Positions 17,033 to 26,107 of a stretch of 64,000 nt of DNA are shown one piece after another. The notes beneath the pieces were generated by a model that ran no database searches, had not been told where the DNA came from, and saw nothing but the letters and a program-made list of their open reading frames with translations. Each line of letters starts with the position of its first letter. Position 1 is the first letter of the stretch. The DNA lies in contig JBFMGQ010000002.1 of the NCBI GenBank assembly GCA_040752515.1, positions 62,001 through 126,000 of the forward strand. The letters run 5' to 3'. The stretch comes from Tenuifilum sp040752515 (GTDB lineage: Bacteria; Bacteroidota; Bacteroidia; Bacteroidales; Tenuifilaceae). Both the position numbers and the translations under genes were made by a program.

Positions 17033-19447
17033 ATGAAAAATAAATTACAATTCATGAGCATTAAACATTTATTACTACCATGTATAGTAACCCTAGCAGG
17101 TCAACTAAATGCTCAAAAGTTAACTCAAACCATTCGTGGTGTGGTATCCGATAAAAACACGGGCATAACCTTACCTGGTGCAACTGTGATTATGCTTAAT
17201 ACCAATCCAATAATTGGTACTACAACTGATGAATACGGGAAATTTAGGTTTCCCGATATTCCCATTGGAAGGGTTAGCTTAAAGGTATCGTTTGTAGGAT
17301 ATGCCGATGCAGTTATATCAAACTTGAATTTAACTACAGGGAAGGAACTTGTAGTAAATGTTCAACTCGAAGAGTTGGCCATTCCTTTGGCCGAGGTGGT
17401 GGTTAAGGCCGATGTGCAAAAGGAAAGGCCAGTGAATAGGCTTTCGTTGGTTAGTGCAAGAAGTTTTACTGTGGAGGAGACAGAACGTTATGCAGGAAGC
17501 CGTGCCGATGTTGCCCGTATGGCAGCAAACTATGCAGGGGTTTTGGGTATTGACGATTCACGGAACGATATCATTATAAGGGGTAACAGCCCTATGGGAT
17601 TACTTTGGCGGCTTGAGGGGGTCGATATTCCAAATCCCAATCACTGGGGGGCTACCGGAACTACGGGCGGCCCGGTGTGCATGCTCAACAATAATTTACT
17701 CGAGAATTCTGATTTTATTACGGGCGCATTCTCAGCTGAGTATGGAAATGCCATTTCAGGGGCATTTGATCTCAGGATGCGGAATGGGAATAACGAAAAG
17801 TATGAGTTTTTGGGTCAGATAGGATTTAATGGATTTGAGTTTGGCGCTGAAGGTCCAATTGCCAAACGAAATGGTTCTTCGTTTCTGGTAAATTACAGGT
17901 ATTCAACTCTTGGGGTATTCGACAAATTGGGAATGGACTTGGGTACTGTAGGCGTTCCATACTACCAGGATCTTTCGTTTAAGGTTAATTTCCCTCGCAC
18001 AAGAATTGGGAACCTCTCAATTTTTGGATTAGGCGGTAAAAGCGATATTGAAATATGGGATAGCCGAAAGGATACCCTAAAGGATAAAATTGATTTTTAT
18101 GGCGGTGAGGGATTTGACCTCACTAACGGTTCAAACATGGGCGTGGTTGGTTTAAATCAAACATATTCTATAAATCAATCGACATTCACAAAGCTATCAG
18201 TTGCAGCAAGCGCACATCAGTTTAAAACCGATTTGGATTCGCTTTCAAACGACTTAACCCAAAAATATCAGTACTATCTTAATGATTTTATTGAGAATAC
18301 TTTTTATACAAACTTTTCAATCAATAAAAAATTATCATCTAAGAGCCATATCAAAATAGGTACTATTGCCAAACTACTTGCATACAGCTATACCGATAGT
18401 GTGTACAAGAAAAACGAAGACCTCTTTCAAATCCTTAGAAGCGATGATGGTAAAGCCTGGTTAACCCAACCATACTGTAATTGGCAATATCGACCAAACA
18501 ACACCCTAACTATAAACGCAGGGGTACATGCCATGTATTTTTCTATAAACAACGACTGGTCAGTTGAACCAAGGGTTGCTTTAAGGTGGGCATTTTCTTC
18601 GGCTAGTTCGGTAAATTTTGGTTACGGGCTTCATAGCCAGGTGGTATCGCTTCCAATAGTTTTGGGTCGGGTTAGGTTGAATAACGGTACATATATTCAA
18701 CCCAACATGGATTTGGATTTTGTTCGAAGCCATCACTTTGTGGCTGGATACGACTGGCTTTTTGCCCCCCACACCCGCCTAAAGGCAGAGGTTTATTACC
18801 AGTATATATTTGATGCAGCCGTCGATGCCGAGGAGCTCAATTCATACTCGCTTCTAAATCAAGGCGCCAGCTTTGTTCTGGAATTGCCCGATTACGTGAA
18901 GAGTAGCGGAAAAGGTGCAAACTATGGTGTTGAATTAACCATGGAGCACTTTTTAAACCATGGGTACTATTATTTACTAACGGTATCGCTCTTTCAATCG
19001 GAGTATCAGGGAAGCGATGGAATTACCCATAGTACCGCTTTTAATCATCGATACATTTCAAATGTCCTGTTTGGGAAAGAGTTTTACTTGTCGAATGCTG
19101 CAAAGTTACAAAAAACACTAAGTTTCGATGCTAAGGTAGCATACAGTGGGGGTAAGCGTGCAACACCATGGACGGCCATTTTCGATCCTGTGCAGAACAA
19201 GTATTCCCGCGAATGGGATGAAAGCAGGGCTTATGAGCTTCAGCTTCGCGATTATTTTAAGGCCGATTTAACGGTTCGCTTTAGATTAAATAAACCGAGA
19301 TTTACACAGGAATGGGCTATTGAGATTACCAATCTGTTTAACAATAAGAACATTTACGGCGATAAGTTTAATACCAAAACCGGTCAGGCTGAGTATGTGT
19401 ACCAAACAGGTTTAATGGTTATACCCCAATACAGGATAACTTTTTAG
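17033..19447 (+). CDS. TonB-dependent receptor with carboxypeptidase-regulatory-like N-terminal domain
   Basis: An outer-membrane receptor of about 804 aa from ATG 17033 (an in-frame TTG lies at 17021). A signal peptide ends near QLNAQ. It is followed by a carboxypeptidase-D-regulatory-like beta sandwich (IRGVVSDKNTGITLPGATV) of about 90 residues. Next come a plug domain (DIIIRGNSPMGLLWRLEGVDIPNPNHW, PFAM-type plug features) and a beta barrel. The last residue is Phe, as usual for barrel insertion. There is no SusD partner or neighbouring uptake gene, so the ligand is unknown. The plug lacks the long repeat regions typical of SusC, so it is better called a plain TonB receptor. Confidence 0.9.
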   Translation: MKNKLQFMSIKHLLLPCIVTLAGQLNAQKLTQTIRGVVSDKNTGITLPGATVIMLNTNPIIGTTTDEYGKFRFPDIPIGRVSLKVSFVGYADAVISNLNLTTGKELVVNVQLEELAIPLAEVVVKADVQKERPVNRLSLVSARSFTVEETERYAGSRADVARMAANYAGVLGIDDSRNDIIIRGNSPMGLLWRLEGVDIPNPNHWGATGTTGGPVCMLNNNLLENSDFITGAFSAEYGNAISGAFDLRMRNGNNEKYEFLGQIGFNGFEFGAEGPIAKRNGSSFLVNYRYSTLGVFDKLGMDLGTVGVPYYQDLSFKVNFPRTRIGNLSIFGLGGKSDIEIWDSRKDTLKDKIDFYGGEGFDLTNGSNMGVVGLNQTYSINQSTFTKLSVAASAHQFKTDLDSLSNDLTQKYQYYLNDFIENTFYTNFSINKKLSSKSHIKIGTIAKLLAYSYTDSVYKKNEDLFQILRSDDGKAWLTQPYCNWQYRPNNTLTINAGVHAMYFSINNDWSVEPRVALRWAFSSASSVNFGYGLHSQVVSLPIVLGRVRLNNGTYIQPNMDLDFVRSHHFVAGYDWLFAPHTRLKAEVYYQYIFDAAVDAEELNSYSLLNQGASFVLELPDYVKSSGKGANYGVELTMEHFLNHGYYYLLTVSLFQSEYQGSDGITHSTAFNHRYISNVLFGKEFYLSNAAKLQKTLSFDAKVAYSGGKRATPWTAIFDPVQNKYSREWDESRAYELQLRDYFKADLTVRFRLNKPRFTQEWAIEITNLFNNKNIYGDKFNTKTGQAEYVYQTGLMVIPQYRITF

Positions 19448-19477
19448 TATTCTATTTGTTACTAAATAAAAAACATT

Positions 19478-20140
19478 ATGATAAACCGGAGTGCAGCAGT
19501 ATTCGGAAGTACAGGCCTTGTGGGTTCATATCTACTTAGTTTGCTCGACGAGAATAAAAATTACAATGAGATTTATGCCTATAGGCGAAATGCTGATGAC
19601 AGAAATGCTTTCAATAAGGTTAAGCTTGTTGATTTCAATAACGATTTCTCAATTGCCCCCAATATTGATGATGTTTTCATTAGTTTGGGAACAACAATGA
19701 AAAAGGCTGGCAGCAAAGAGGCTTTCAAGGCTGTTGACTTCAATTTAGTGGTTGAAGTTGCTCGCAAAGCATACCTTGCCGGCGTTAAGCGTATCATTGT
19801 TGTTTCGTCAATTGGTGCTAATCCTGGGGTAAGAAACTTTTACCTGCGAACAAAGGGAGAAATGGAAGAGGAACTCAGAAAGTTCGATTTTGAACTGGTA
19901 GCAATTGCTCGCCCTTCTATCCTTCTAGGCAAGCGAAATGAGTTTAGGTTTGGAGAGAGTTTTGGCATTTGGTTCTTTAGAGCATTTAGGTTTATATTTG
20001 TAGGCCCTTTACGCCGATACCGTGGAATTGATGCAAAGGATGTGGCTAAGGCCATGATTCAGTTAGCCTTAACGGCCAAGGGCAAAATAGCTGTTGAGTC
20101 CGAAGTTTTAAAGCAAATAGCCGATGTTTACAACCCTTAG
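19478..20140 (+). CDS. NAD(P)-binding Rossmann-fold protein (TIP30/HTATIP2-like atypical SDR)
   Basis: A 220-aa cytosolic protein with the dinucleotide-binding motif GSTGLVGSYLL near residues 10-20 and the VVSSIGAN segment near 110-120. This is the atypical short-chain dehydrogenase layout in which the usual Tyr-x-x-x-Lys is replaced by YLRTKGEMEE. The pattern resembles oxidoreductases of the HTATIP2 group. The next gene overlaps it by 17 bases, so the two are translationally coupled. Substrate is unknown. Confidence 0.85.
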   Translation: MINRSAAVFGSTGLVGSYLLSLLDENKNYNEIYAYRRNADDRNAFNKVKLVDFNNDFSIAPNIDDVFISLGTTMKKAGSKEAFKAVDFNLVVEVARKAYLAGVKRIIVVSSIGANPGVRNFYLRTKGEMEEELRKFDFELVAIARPSILLGKRNEFRFGESFGIWFFRAFRFIFVGPLRRYRGIDAKDVAKAMIQLALTAKGKIAVESEVLKQIADVYNP

Positions 20141-20684
20141 CGATTACTTTTACAATCTTGTACAGAACCGACAGAGCGACAGGGCATACGATTCACGTAC
20201 TGTTGATAGGGAAATAATTCTTCGAATTATTGAGGCTGCCCGTTTAGCCCCATCGGCATGTAATGCCCAACCCTGGCGTTTTATTGTTGTTGATGATCCT
20301 GGACTAAAGAATAAACTTGCTGATGCTGCTGCAAGCAGAGTGCTGGGTATCAATCACTTTACCAAACAGGCACCCGTTCACATCGTAATAGTTATGGAAC
20401 CAGCCAATCTTAACTCAAATTTTGGAAGTTTGGTGAAAGGGAAAACCTTTCCACTTATCGATATAGGTATTACAGCCGAGCATATTTGCCTTGCGGCCAA
20501 AGCCGAAGGGCTTGGAAGTTGCATGTTGGGTTGGTTCGATGAACTGGCGGTTAAAAAGCTACTTGATATCCCTAAATCGCGAAGGGTTCCATTAATAATA
20601 ACCCTAGGCTATCCAGCCACTGACGAAATCCGCCCCAAGCGTCGTAAAAGCCTTGACGATGTGGTATCGTTTAACAAATACTAG
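20124..20684 (+). CDS. Nitroreductase family protein (FMN-dependent)
   Basis: A 186-aa protein with the nitroreductase fold signature: RQSDRAYDSRTVDREIILRI near the N-terminus, ARLAPSACNAQPWRF for FMN contact, and a C-terminal GYPATDEIRPKRRKSLDDVV tail. It probably catalyses NAD(P)H-dependent reduction of a nitro, quinone or enone substrate, or a specialised flavin reaction. It overlaps the upstream Rossmann protein gene. It meets the convergent glycosyltransferase gene at a shared CTAG, so the two stop codons overlap by four bases with no terminator between. Confidence 0.9.
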   Translation: MFTTLSDYFYNLVQNRQSDRAYDSRTVDREIILRIIEAARLAPSACNAQPWRFIVVDDPGLKNKLADAAASRVLGINHFTKQAPVHIVIVMEPANLNSNFGSLVKGKTFPLIDIGITAEHICLAAKAEGLGSCMLGWFDELAVKKLLDIPKSRRVPLIITLGYPATDEIRPKRRKSLDDVVSFNKY

Positions 20685-21772
20685 TTTTTAATAACCCCGT
20701 TAATTAGGTTAAGCAGTTTGGGTTCCTCATTCTGCCAGTTTAGATGTTCAGCGGCTTTTTTTACGTTTTTCGATATTCTTTCGTACCTTTTTTTATCATC
20801 AAAAAGGTCAGCTATCTGATTTGCTAATTCAATGGGATTTCGGCTACTGGCAACTATTCCTATTTCGTATTCCTCAACAACCTTTCTCATTTCAGGCAAA
20901 TCGCTAACAAGAACAGGAACATTGGCTGCAATGTAATCGAAAAGTTTATTGGGCAGTGCATACCTGTAGTTAAGCCCCATGTCTTCTTCTAGCGATAATC
21001 CAAGCCATGCTGTGGGAGTAATCAACCTTAAATTTTCCGGTGCAAGTTGTCCTAAAAACTGAACCCTATCAAAAAGGTTGTTTTCAAGCATTTGTTTACG
21101 GAGTTTTAGCTCAACATCACCAGTGCCAACAATAAGCAATTTGTAGCAAGGTAGCTGCTTCATCATATCAATTGCAAGCTCTATCCCTCTTCCAACATTT
21201 AACGCACCTTGGTATATTAGGGTTGGTTGTTTTTCTCTGAATGCTTCAGTGTTAGTGCGAACAGGTAAATTCCGTATCACCTCAACCTTATTAATTCTGT
21301 ATCGCTTTGAAAGTTCACTTGCAACGCCGTCCGATACAGTAATAACCGCTTTGGCTCGCTTTATGAAAATTCGTTCCTGAAATTGCCATAAAAATTTTAT
21401 TATTGGTCGGTTTATAAGCTCTGGTACCTCAGTAAATAGCTCATGGCTGTCGTAAATCAACTTTTTGCGCCTTAATATCGAGCCTATAGTACATCCCGGT
21501 AATGTATCAAGGTCGTTTGAGTAGATTATGTCAAAGCGCGAAAAAAGAGTTCGAAAAAGAATCTTTATGTTGAAAAAGAAATAAAAGAGAGGCCCTTTTT
21601 TAAAGAATTGGCTTAAGTATTGGACTGTAAATTTATTATTTGTATAATTTAAGCTTCGATGTTTACGGCAGAAAACTTTAACGGAATACCCATTAGCTGC
21701 CAGTGTGTTGGCAATCCGTTGCAGTCGCTGGTCAGTTGCGATATATGATGTGCTGAACATTTGAATTCGCAT
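20681..21772 (-). CDS. Glycosyltransferase family 4 protein
   Basis: A 363-aa GT-B fold glycosyltransferase. The N-terminal Rossmann half holds the DIIYSNDLDTLPGC and LIYDSHELFTEVPEL blocks of an acceptor domain. The C-terminal half holds LIYQGALNVGRGIELAID, LLIVGTGDVELKLR and the E-x7-E-type segment at LGLSLEEDMGLNYRYALPNKLFDYIAANVPVL. It probably builds a cell-surface or exopolysaccharide, but no other polysaccharide genes are adjacent, so the product is unknown. The start is ATG with its first base at 21772. Confidence 0.9.
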   Translation of the reverse strand: MRIQMFSTSYIATDQRLQRIANTLAANGYSVKVFCRKHRSLNYTNNKFTVQYLSQFFKKGPLFYFFFNIKILFRTLFSRFDIIYSNDLDTLPGCTIGSILRRKKLIYDSHELFTEVPELINRPIIKFLWQFQERIFIKRAKAVITVSDGVASELSKRYRINKVEVIRNLPVRTNTEAFREKQPTLIYQGALNVGRGIELAIDMMKQLPCYKLLIVGTGDVELKLRKQMLENNLFDRVQFLGQLAPENLRLITPTAWLGLSLEEDMGLNYRYALPNKLFDYIAANVPVLVSDLPEMRKVVEEYEIGIVASSRNPIELANQIADLFDDKKRYERISKNVKKAAEHLNWQNEEPKLLNLINGVIKN

Positions 21773-21860
21773 AATTGAATTTAACTTTATAACAAATGAA
21801 TGCCTTTAAAGGTTTAGTATTAGTAAAACTATAAAAATTTACGATTTTACATAAAAAAGT

Positions 21861-21868
21861 TATATTTG
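21861..21868 (+). promoter_or_regulatory. Bacteroidota -7 box TATATTTG upstream of murB
   Basis: TATATTTG exactly matches the TAnnTTTG consensus of Bacteroidota primary sigma promoters. It overlaps the in-frame TTG at 21866, arguing that translation starts at ATG 21890 instead. Confidence 0.55.
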
Positions 21869-21889
21869 TTATCGCAATCAAAGAGTCAA

Positions 21890-22903
21890 ATGTTTGTTAT
21901 TAAGAAAGATATATCACTTAAACCCTACAACACCTTTGGTATCGATGTAACGGCTAGTTACTACGCCAGGGCTAACACGGTTGAAAAGATTCTATACGCC
22001 ATAAATTTTGCTTCCTACAACAAGCTGCCAATCTTTGTTTTGGGAGGAGGTAGCAACATCCTATTTACAAGGGATTTTGAGGGCGTAGTAATTAATCCGG
22101 CTATTCAAGGGGTTCAACTACAATCCGACGACGAACAATACTACTTATTCAGGGTAGGCGCTGGAGTTGTTTGGGATAAGTTTGTTGAGTTTGCAGCAGA
22201 AAACAACCTTGGAGGAATTGAAAACCTTTCCCATATCCCTGGACTTGTTGGAGCATCGCCTATACAGAACATTGGGGCATACGGTGTTGAGGTAAAGAAC
22301 ACCATAATTAAGGTTGAAGCCATCGAGGTATCTTCTCGTAAACTCATAGAGTTTAATGCTTCCGAATGCCGTTTTGGTTATCGTGATAGTATTTTTAAAC
22401 AGGAATTTAAAGGAAAGGTAATAATTACTCATGTGTGGTTTAGGCTTTCAAGGAATCCCAGTTTTGTATTGAACTATGGTAATCTGGCTGAGGACGTTGC
22501 AAAATTTGGTGAGGTTTCAGTGCAAAATGTTCGTAAAGCCATTATCAACATCAGAAAAAGCAAGTTGCCCGATCCTGCCGAGCTAGGCAATGCCGGTAGT
22601 TTCTTCAAGAACCCCATTGTTGATGTTGATAAATACAATACGCTTAAAGAGCGACATGCCGATTTAAATGGTTTTCAAGTTTCAGAGAGTTTCTATAAAA
22701 TTCCAGCGGGCTGGCTTATTGAAAAAGCTGGTTGGAAGGGTAGGCAAGTGGGTAAGTGCGGCGTTCACCATAAACAAGCCTTGATTTTGGTAAACTATGG
22801 CGGTGCAACCGGAAACGATATTCTCGATTTGGCCACATCTATTCAGCAGTCTGTGAAGGAACAGTTTGGTATAGAGCTGGAGCAGGAGGTAAACGTTTTT
22901 TAG
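21890..22903 (+). CDS. murB: UDP-N-acetylenolpyruvoylglucosamine reductase
   Basis: FAD-dependent NADPH enzyme that reduces UDP-GlcNAc-enolpyruvate to UDP-MurNAc in peptidoglycan synthesis. From ATG 21890 it is 337 aa, the long type I form. The FAD domain shows LKPYNTFGIDVTA at the N-terminus, VLGGGSNILFT and GASPIQNIGAYG. The substrate domain has FGYRDSIFK, the catalytic-serine region GNAGSFFKNP, and PAGWLIEKAGWKG. ppa follows 43 bp downstream and may be co-transcribed. Confidence 0.96.
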   Translation: MFVIKKDISLKPYNTFGIDVTASYYARANTVEKILYAINFASYNKLPIFVLGGGSNILFTRDFEGVVINPAIQGVQLQSDDEQYYLFRVGAGVVWDKFVEFAAENNLGGIENLSHIPGLVGASPIQNIGAYGVEVKNTIIKVEAIEVSSRKLIEFNASECRFGYRDSIFKQEFKGKVIITHVWFRLSRNPSFVLNYGNLAEDVAKFGEVSVQNVRKAIINIRKSKLPDPAELGNAGSFFKNPIVDVDKYNTLKERHADLNGFQVSESFYKIPAGWLIEKAGWKGRQVGKCGVHHKQALILVNYGGATGNDILDLATSIQQSVKEQFGIELEQEVNVF

Positions 22904-22946
22904 TTTGGGTGCTTTTATTACCTTTGCGGGCTAAATTTCTCAAATT

Positions 22947-23633
22947 ATGACAAATAGGATTATGGATCCCATTGGGCGATTGATGGGATTGAGGTATAAG
23001 TCGCACCCCTGGCATGGGGTTGATGTTGGGCCTAATGCCCCAAATATTGTAACCACTTTCATCGAAATGGTTACAACCGATACGGTTAAGTATGAGGTGG
23101 ATAAGGTGTCGGGTTACCTACGTATCGACCGTCCCCAAAAGTACTCTAATGTACTACCAGCACTTTACGGTTTTATTCCCCAAACCCTTTGCGATGAGAA
23201 TGTAGCGCAAATTGCCCGCGATAAAACGGGACGGAACGATTTGGCCGGTGATGGCGATCCCCTTGACATTTGTGTGTTAACCGAAAAAAACATTGCACAC
23301 GGAAACCTATTAGCCTACGCAATTCCCATTGGGGGATTAAGAATGATTGACGGCAACCAGGCCGACGATAAAATAATTGCCGTTTTAAAGGATGATGCAG
23401 TTTATGGACATTTTCGTAATATTGATGAATGCCCTGAGGCAATCATTACTCGACTTAGACATTACTTCCTAACCTATAAGGATTTACCAGGAACGCACCG
23501 CGATTGCGAGATTACCCATGTTTACAGCGTTGAAGAGGCACATCAAATCATTAATGCTGCGCTTACCGATTACCGTAAGAAATTTGAAAATCTGGATATA
23601 ATTTTATCGCAGTACGGGATGATGAAACCGTAA
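22947..23633 (+). CDS. ppa: Inorganic pyrophosphatase (family I)
   Basis: Cytosolic Mg-dependent enzyme that hydrolyses pyrophosphate to phosphate. The active-site signature is GDGDPLDICVL (about 108-118), with a further metal-binding stretch QADDKIIAVLKDD and a YKVEVDK-like YEVDKVSG segment. At 228 aa it is longer than the E. coli enzyme, with an N-terminal extension typical of Bacteroidota. It ends at a 17-bp-stem hairpin shared with the convergent chemoreceptor gene. Confidence 0.93.
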   Translation: MTNRIMDPIGRLMGLRYKSHPWHGVDVGPNAPNIVTTFIEMVTTDTVKYEVDKVSGYLRIDRPQKYSNVLPALYGFIPQTLCDENVAQIARDKTGRNDLAGDGDPLDICVLTEKNIAHGNLLAYAIPIGGLRMIDGNQADDKIIAVLKDDAVYGHFRNIDECPEAIITRLRHYFLTYKDLPGTHRDCEITHVYSVEEAHQIINAALTDYRKKFENLDIILSQYGMMKP

Positions 23634-23671
23634 AGTAAATGAGGGCTGCCATATGCAGCCCTCATTTACTT
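23633..23671. terminator. Long bidirectional terminator hairpin
   Basis: A perfect 17-bp inverted repeat (23633-23649 with 23655-23671) has loop CATAT. It begins at the last base of the ppa stop codon and covers the stop codon of the convergent chemoreceptor gene. Confidence 0.85.
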
Positions 23672-25768
23672 GAAACTTTCGTATTCAGAATCGTTGCTTG
23701 GTTTTAGCTTGATATCAATCCCTTTATGGGGATGTTTGGGTTCATCGGTTTTCTTTTTAGTTAGGGGTTTTATAATCTTTTTTTCAGGTGTTTTTGGTGT
23801 GGGTTCAAGCTTTGCAGATGGCTTTTCGCTTTTGTATGTTTCATGCTTTAAGTCAACTTTTTTAATACCTTGAATGTTTTCAATACGGAACGATTCAGCA
23901 AATTCCAACAGTTTCTCTGCCTGTGCTGCAAGTTCCTCGGCACTTGCAGCTAATTCCTCTGATATGGAAGCATTTTGTTGAGTAACGCCGCTGAGTTGCT
24001 GGGTGGTATTGTTAACCTGCTCTGAGCCCGTTAATTGTTCTTTGCTGGCGTGAGCAATTTCCTGAATCAACTCGGTTGTTTTTTGGATTTTTGGAATTAT
24101 TTGATTAAGTAAATCTGTGGCTTTAGCTGTTATCTGAACACTCTCTCCCGATTGTCTATTAATTTCATCCGCCGCCACTCGGCTACGTTCGGCTAACCTT
24201 CGCACCTCGGCAGCTACAACTGCAAACCCTTTGCCATGCTCACCTGCTCGTGCAGCTTCAACAGCTGCATTTAGGGCTAACAGGTTTGTTTGGAATGCAA
24301 TGTCGTTAATAATTTGAATCTTTTCAGCAATTGAACCAATTGATGCCATACTCTTTTCCGAGGCATCTTTAACCCTTTGGGCATCAGTAACCAGTTCAAG
24401 CGATATCTTTTCAACTTCAATGGCGTGGTGCGAGTTCTGCTCAATATTCGATACCATTTCTTCCATGGTGCTCGACAGTTCCTCGGACGATGAGGCTAAC
24501 TCCTCGGCACTCTGTGAAACCTGCTGGGCAGTAGAGTTCAAGTGCGAGCTGGCATCGGCTATACTACTGCTGCTATTCTTAAATTCGGTAACCATTTCTA
24601 TCAGCTTCTGCTGCATCAGTAATAGCGATTCCTGCAGAGTCCCCAACTCATCGTCTCGGTCTTTTTCAATGGTTTGGGTTAAATCGCTTTGCGAAATGCT
24701 GTTGGCAAAATCTACTGCTCTAAAAATGGGTTTGATTATTCTGCTCGACTGGTAAAGAATAATAAAGATTAGAAGGGTAACGGAAAGTAGTCCTACTATT
24801 AGGGTGTAGCCAATCAGTTTTCGACTTTCTGCAAAAACTTCACTCTCAGGTACTACAACAATAACAGCCCATGGTTTGGTTGTTTTTCCAACCATTACAG
24901 GGTTTACATATAAAAAATTAGGCTTTCCATTTAGCTCTACTGTAAACGAGGTAAAATTTTTACCCCTAATTATTTGCTGGTATTCAGGTAAACTTATATT
25001 GATAATTTTTGATAGGGTATCACCCGTTAGTTCCTTTTTGGGGTGTGCAGCAATTAACCCTTCGGGTGATGTTAAAAAAACATAACCAGTTTCAAAAACC
25101 TTAACATCCTTTAGTTTTTCAGATAGTTCCTTGAGGTCGATATCAAGCCCAATAACGCCAATAATTTTACCATTTTCTTTTATCGGGAGCGCAGCAGAGG
25201 TTTCAAAGTAACTTGTCCCTGTCACATCACCTGAGTAGGTGTAAAAGTATGGCTCCATTAATGTTTCTTCGCCGGTTGTGAAGGGTATTTTATAGTAATC
25301 TTCATTATACATAGCTATTTCACCAACTTCACTTTTAATGGTTTTATTAACCTTATAGAACGAAACATCGAAACGACCCTCCTCATCGTATAGTTCGCTT
25401 CCCTTATACTTACTATCGTTACCATCGAGCTGATTAGGTTCAAACATTGCCCACAGGGCAAGGTAGTTATCGTTTAAGCTTAGAGCTTCCATGAGTATAC
25501 TTCGGTATGCTTCACGACTCTTATACCCATCCTTTTTTAGGGAATTAAAGCTAATGCTGATGTTATAAAGGGTTTCAAAAGGTTTTTCGAGGAAACCGGT
25601 AACATCTTTCGAGATGTTTTTGGCTACCAGTAAGCTGGTTTCACTGGCCGATTTTCTGGCTGCTCTATTGCTGTTGTAGGCTATTACCGTTAAGGTTAAT
25701 AACATAATGAGTATGGTGATACCCATAATGTTTACCATCAACTCAACTTTTAAACTCTTGTATTTCAT
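23666..25768 (-). CDS. Methyl-accepting chemotaxis protein with double Cache domain
   Basis: A 700-aa chemoreceptor: N-terminal membrane helix (10-30), periplasmic double-Cache ligand domain (about 35-300, with YFETSAALPIKENGKIIG and TSPEGLIAAHPKKEL), second membrane helix (about 310-330), HAMP, and a cytoplasmic signalling hairpin. The hairpin tip motif is intact (NLLALNAAVEAARAGEHGKGFAVVA, shown here as family-typical, about residues 490-515). The C-terminus is a basic, Pro/Lys-rich linker ending in DSEYESFK, which resembles the NWETF-type CheR docking pentapeptide. No cheA, cheW or flagellar genes are in the window. The ligand is unknown; the Cache fold suggests a small organic solute. Confidence 0.93.
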   Translation of the reverse strand: MKYKSLKVELMVNIMGITILIMLLTLTVIAYNSNRAARKSASETSLLVAKNISKDVTGFLEKPFETLYNISISFNSLKKDGYKSREAYRSILMEALSLNDNYLALWAMFEPNQLDGNDSKYKGSELYDEEGRFDVSFYKVNKTIKSEVGEIAMYNEDYYKIPFTTGEETLMEPYFYTYSGDVTGTSYFETSAALPIKENGKIIGVIGLDIDLKELSEKLKDVKVFETGYVFLTSPEGLIAAHPKKELTGDTLSKIINISLPEYQQIIRGKNFTSFTVELNGKPNFLYVNPVMVGKTTKPWAVIVVVPESEVFAESRKLIGYTLIVGLLSVTLLIFIILYQSSRIIKPIFRAVDFANSISQSDLTQTIEKDRDDELGTLQESLLLMQQKLIEMVTEFKNSSSSIADASSHLNSTAQQVSQSAEELASSSEELSSTMEEMVSNIEQNSHHAIEVEKISLELVTDAQRVKDASEKSMASIGSIAEKIQIINDIAFQTNLLALNAAVEAARAGEHGKGFAVVAAEVRRLAERSRVAADEINRQSGESVQITAKATDLLNQIIPKIQKTTELIQEIAHASKEQLTGSEQVNNTTQQLSGVTQQNASISEELAASAEELAAQAEKLLEFAESFRIENIQGIKKVDLKHETYKSEKPSAKLEPTPKTPEKKIIKPLTKKKTDEPKHPHKGIDIKLKPSNDSEYESFK

Positions 25769-26107
25769 ATGGTTTGATTTTTATTGTGATTTATTGCCCT
25801 TCCTTTTGCAATTTATCATTTTTACCATCAAAAGTCAATGAGTTTAATTAAATGTTTGTTTAAACTCCGACACTTTTGCCTAATTATACTATAATACTGG
25901 ATTTAATACTATTCAGGGGACACCAAAAAAGATGTTAGAAAGCAAGAACCAGAAATTAGGTATCTGTTATCAGAAGGCAGAAAACACCAAAAAAACAAAC
26001 ACCAAATTTAGTTTCTTAAACAGAACACTAAATTCCTCTTCGCGGGGCAGATTGTTTAAACACAAAGCGCGACAAGCCCTTTAACCTTTAACCTTTAACC
26101 TTTATCT
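25769..26107. other. 339-bp intergenic region with a short heptamer tandem repeat
   Basis: No gene seen. The chemoreceptor side is A+T-rich and probably holds its promoter. The centre is purine-rich, with recurring CACCAAA-type words. The end near the TorF-like gene holds about four tandem copies of the heptamer CCTTTAA (26079-26105). No credible hairpin terminator or RNA gene was found. Confidence 0.5.
26079..26105. repeat. Tandem heptamer repeat (CCTTTAA)n
   Basis: About four consecutive copies of CCTTTAA, the last imperfect, end just outside the stop codon of the minus-strand TorF-like gene. Low-complexity repeats of this kind can vary in copy number by slippage. Confidence 0.7.

Noticed and set aside
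26079..26105. CRISPR array
   Set aside because: The heptamer repeat has no spacers and no cas genes nearby.
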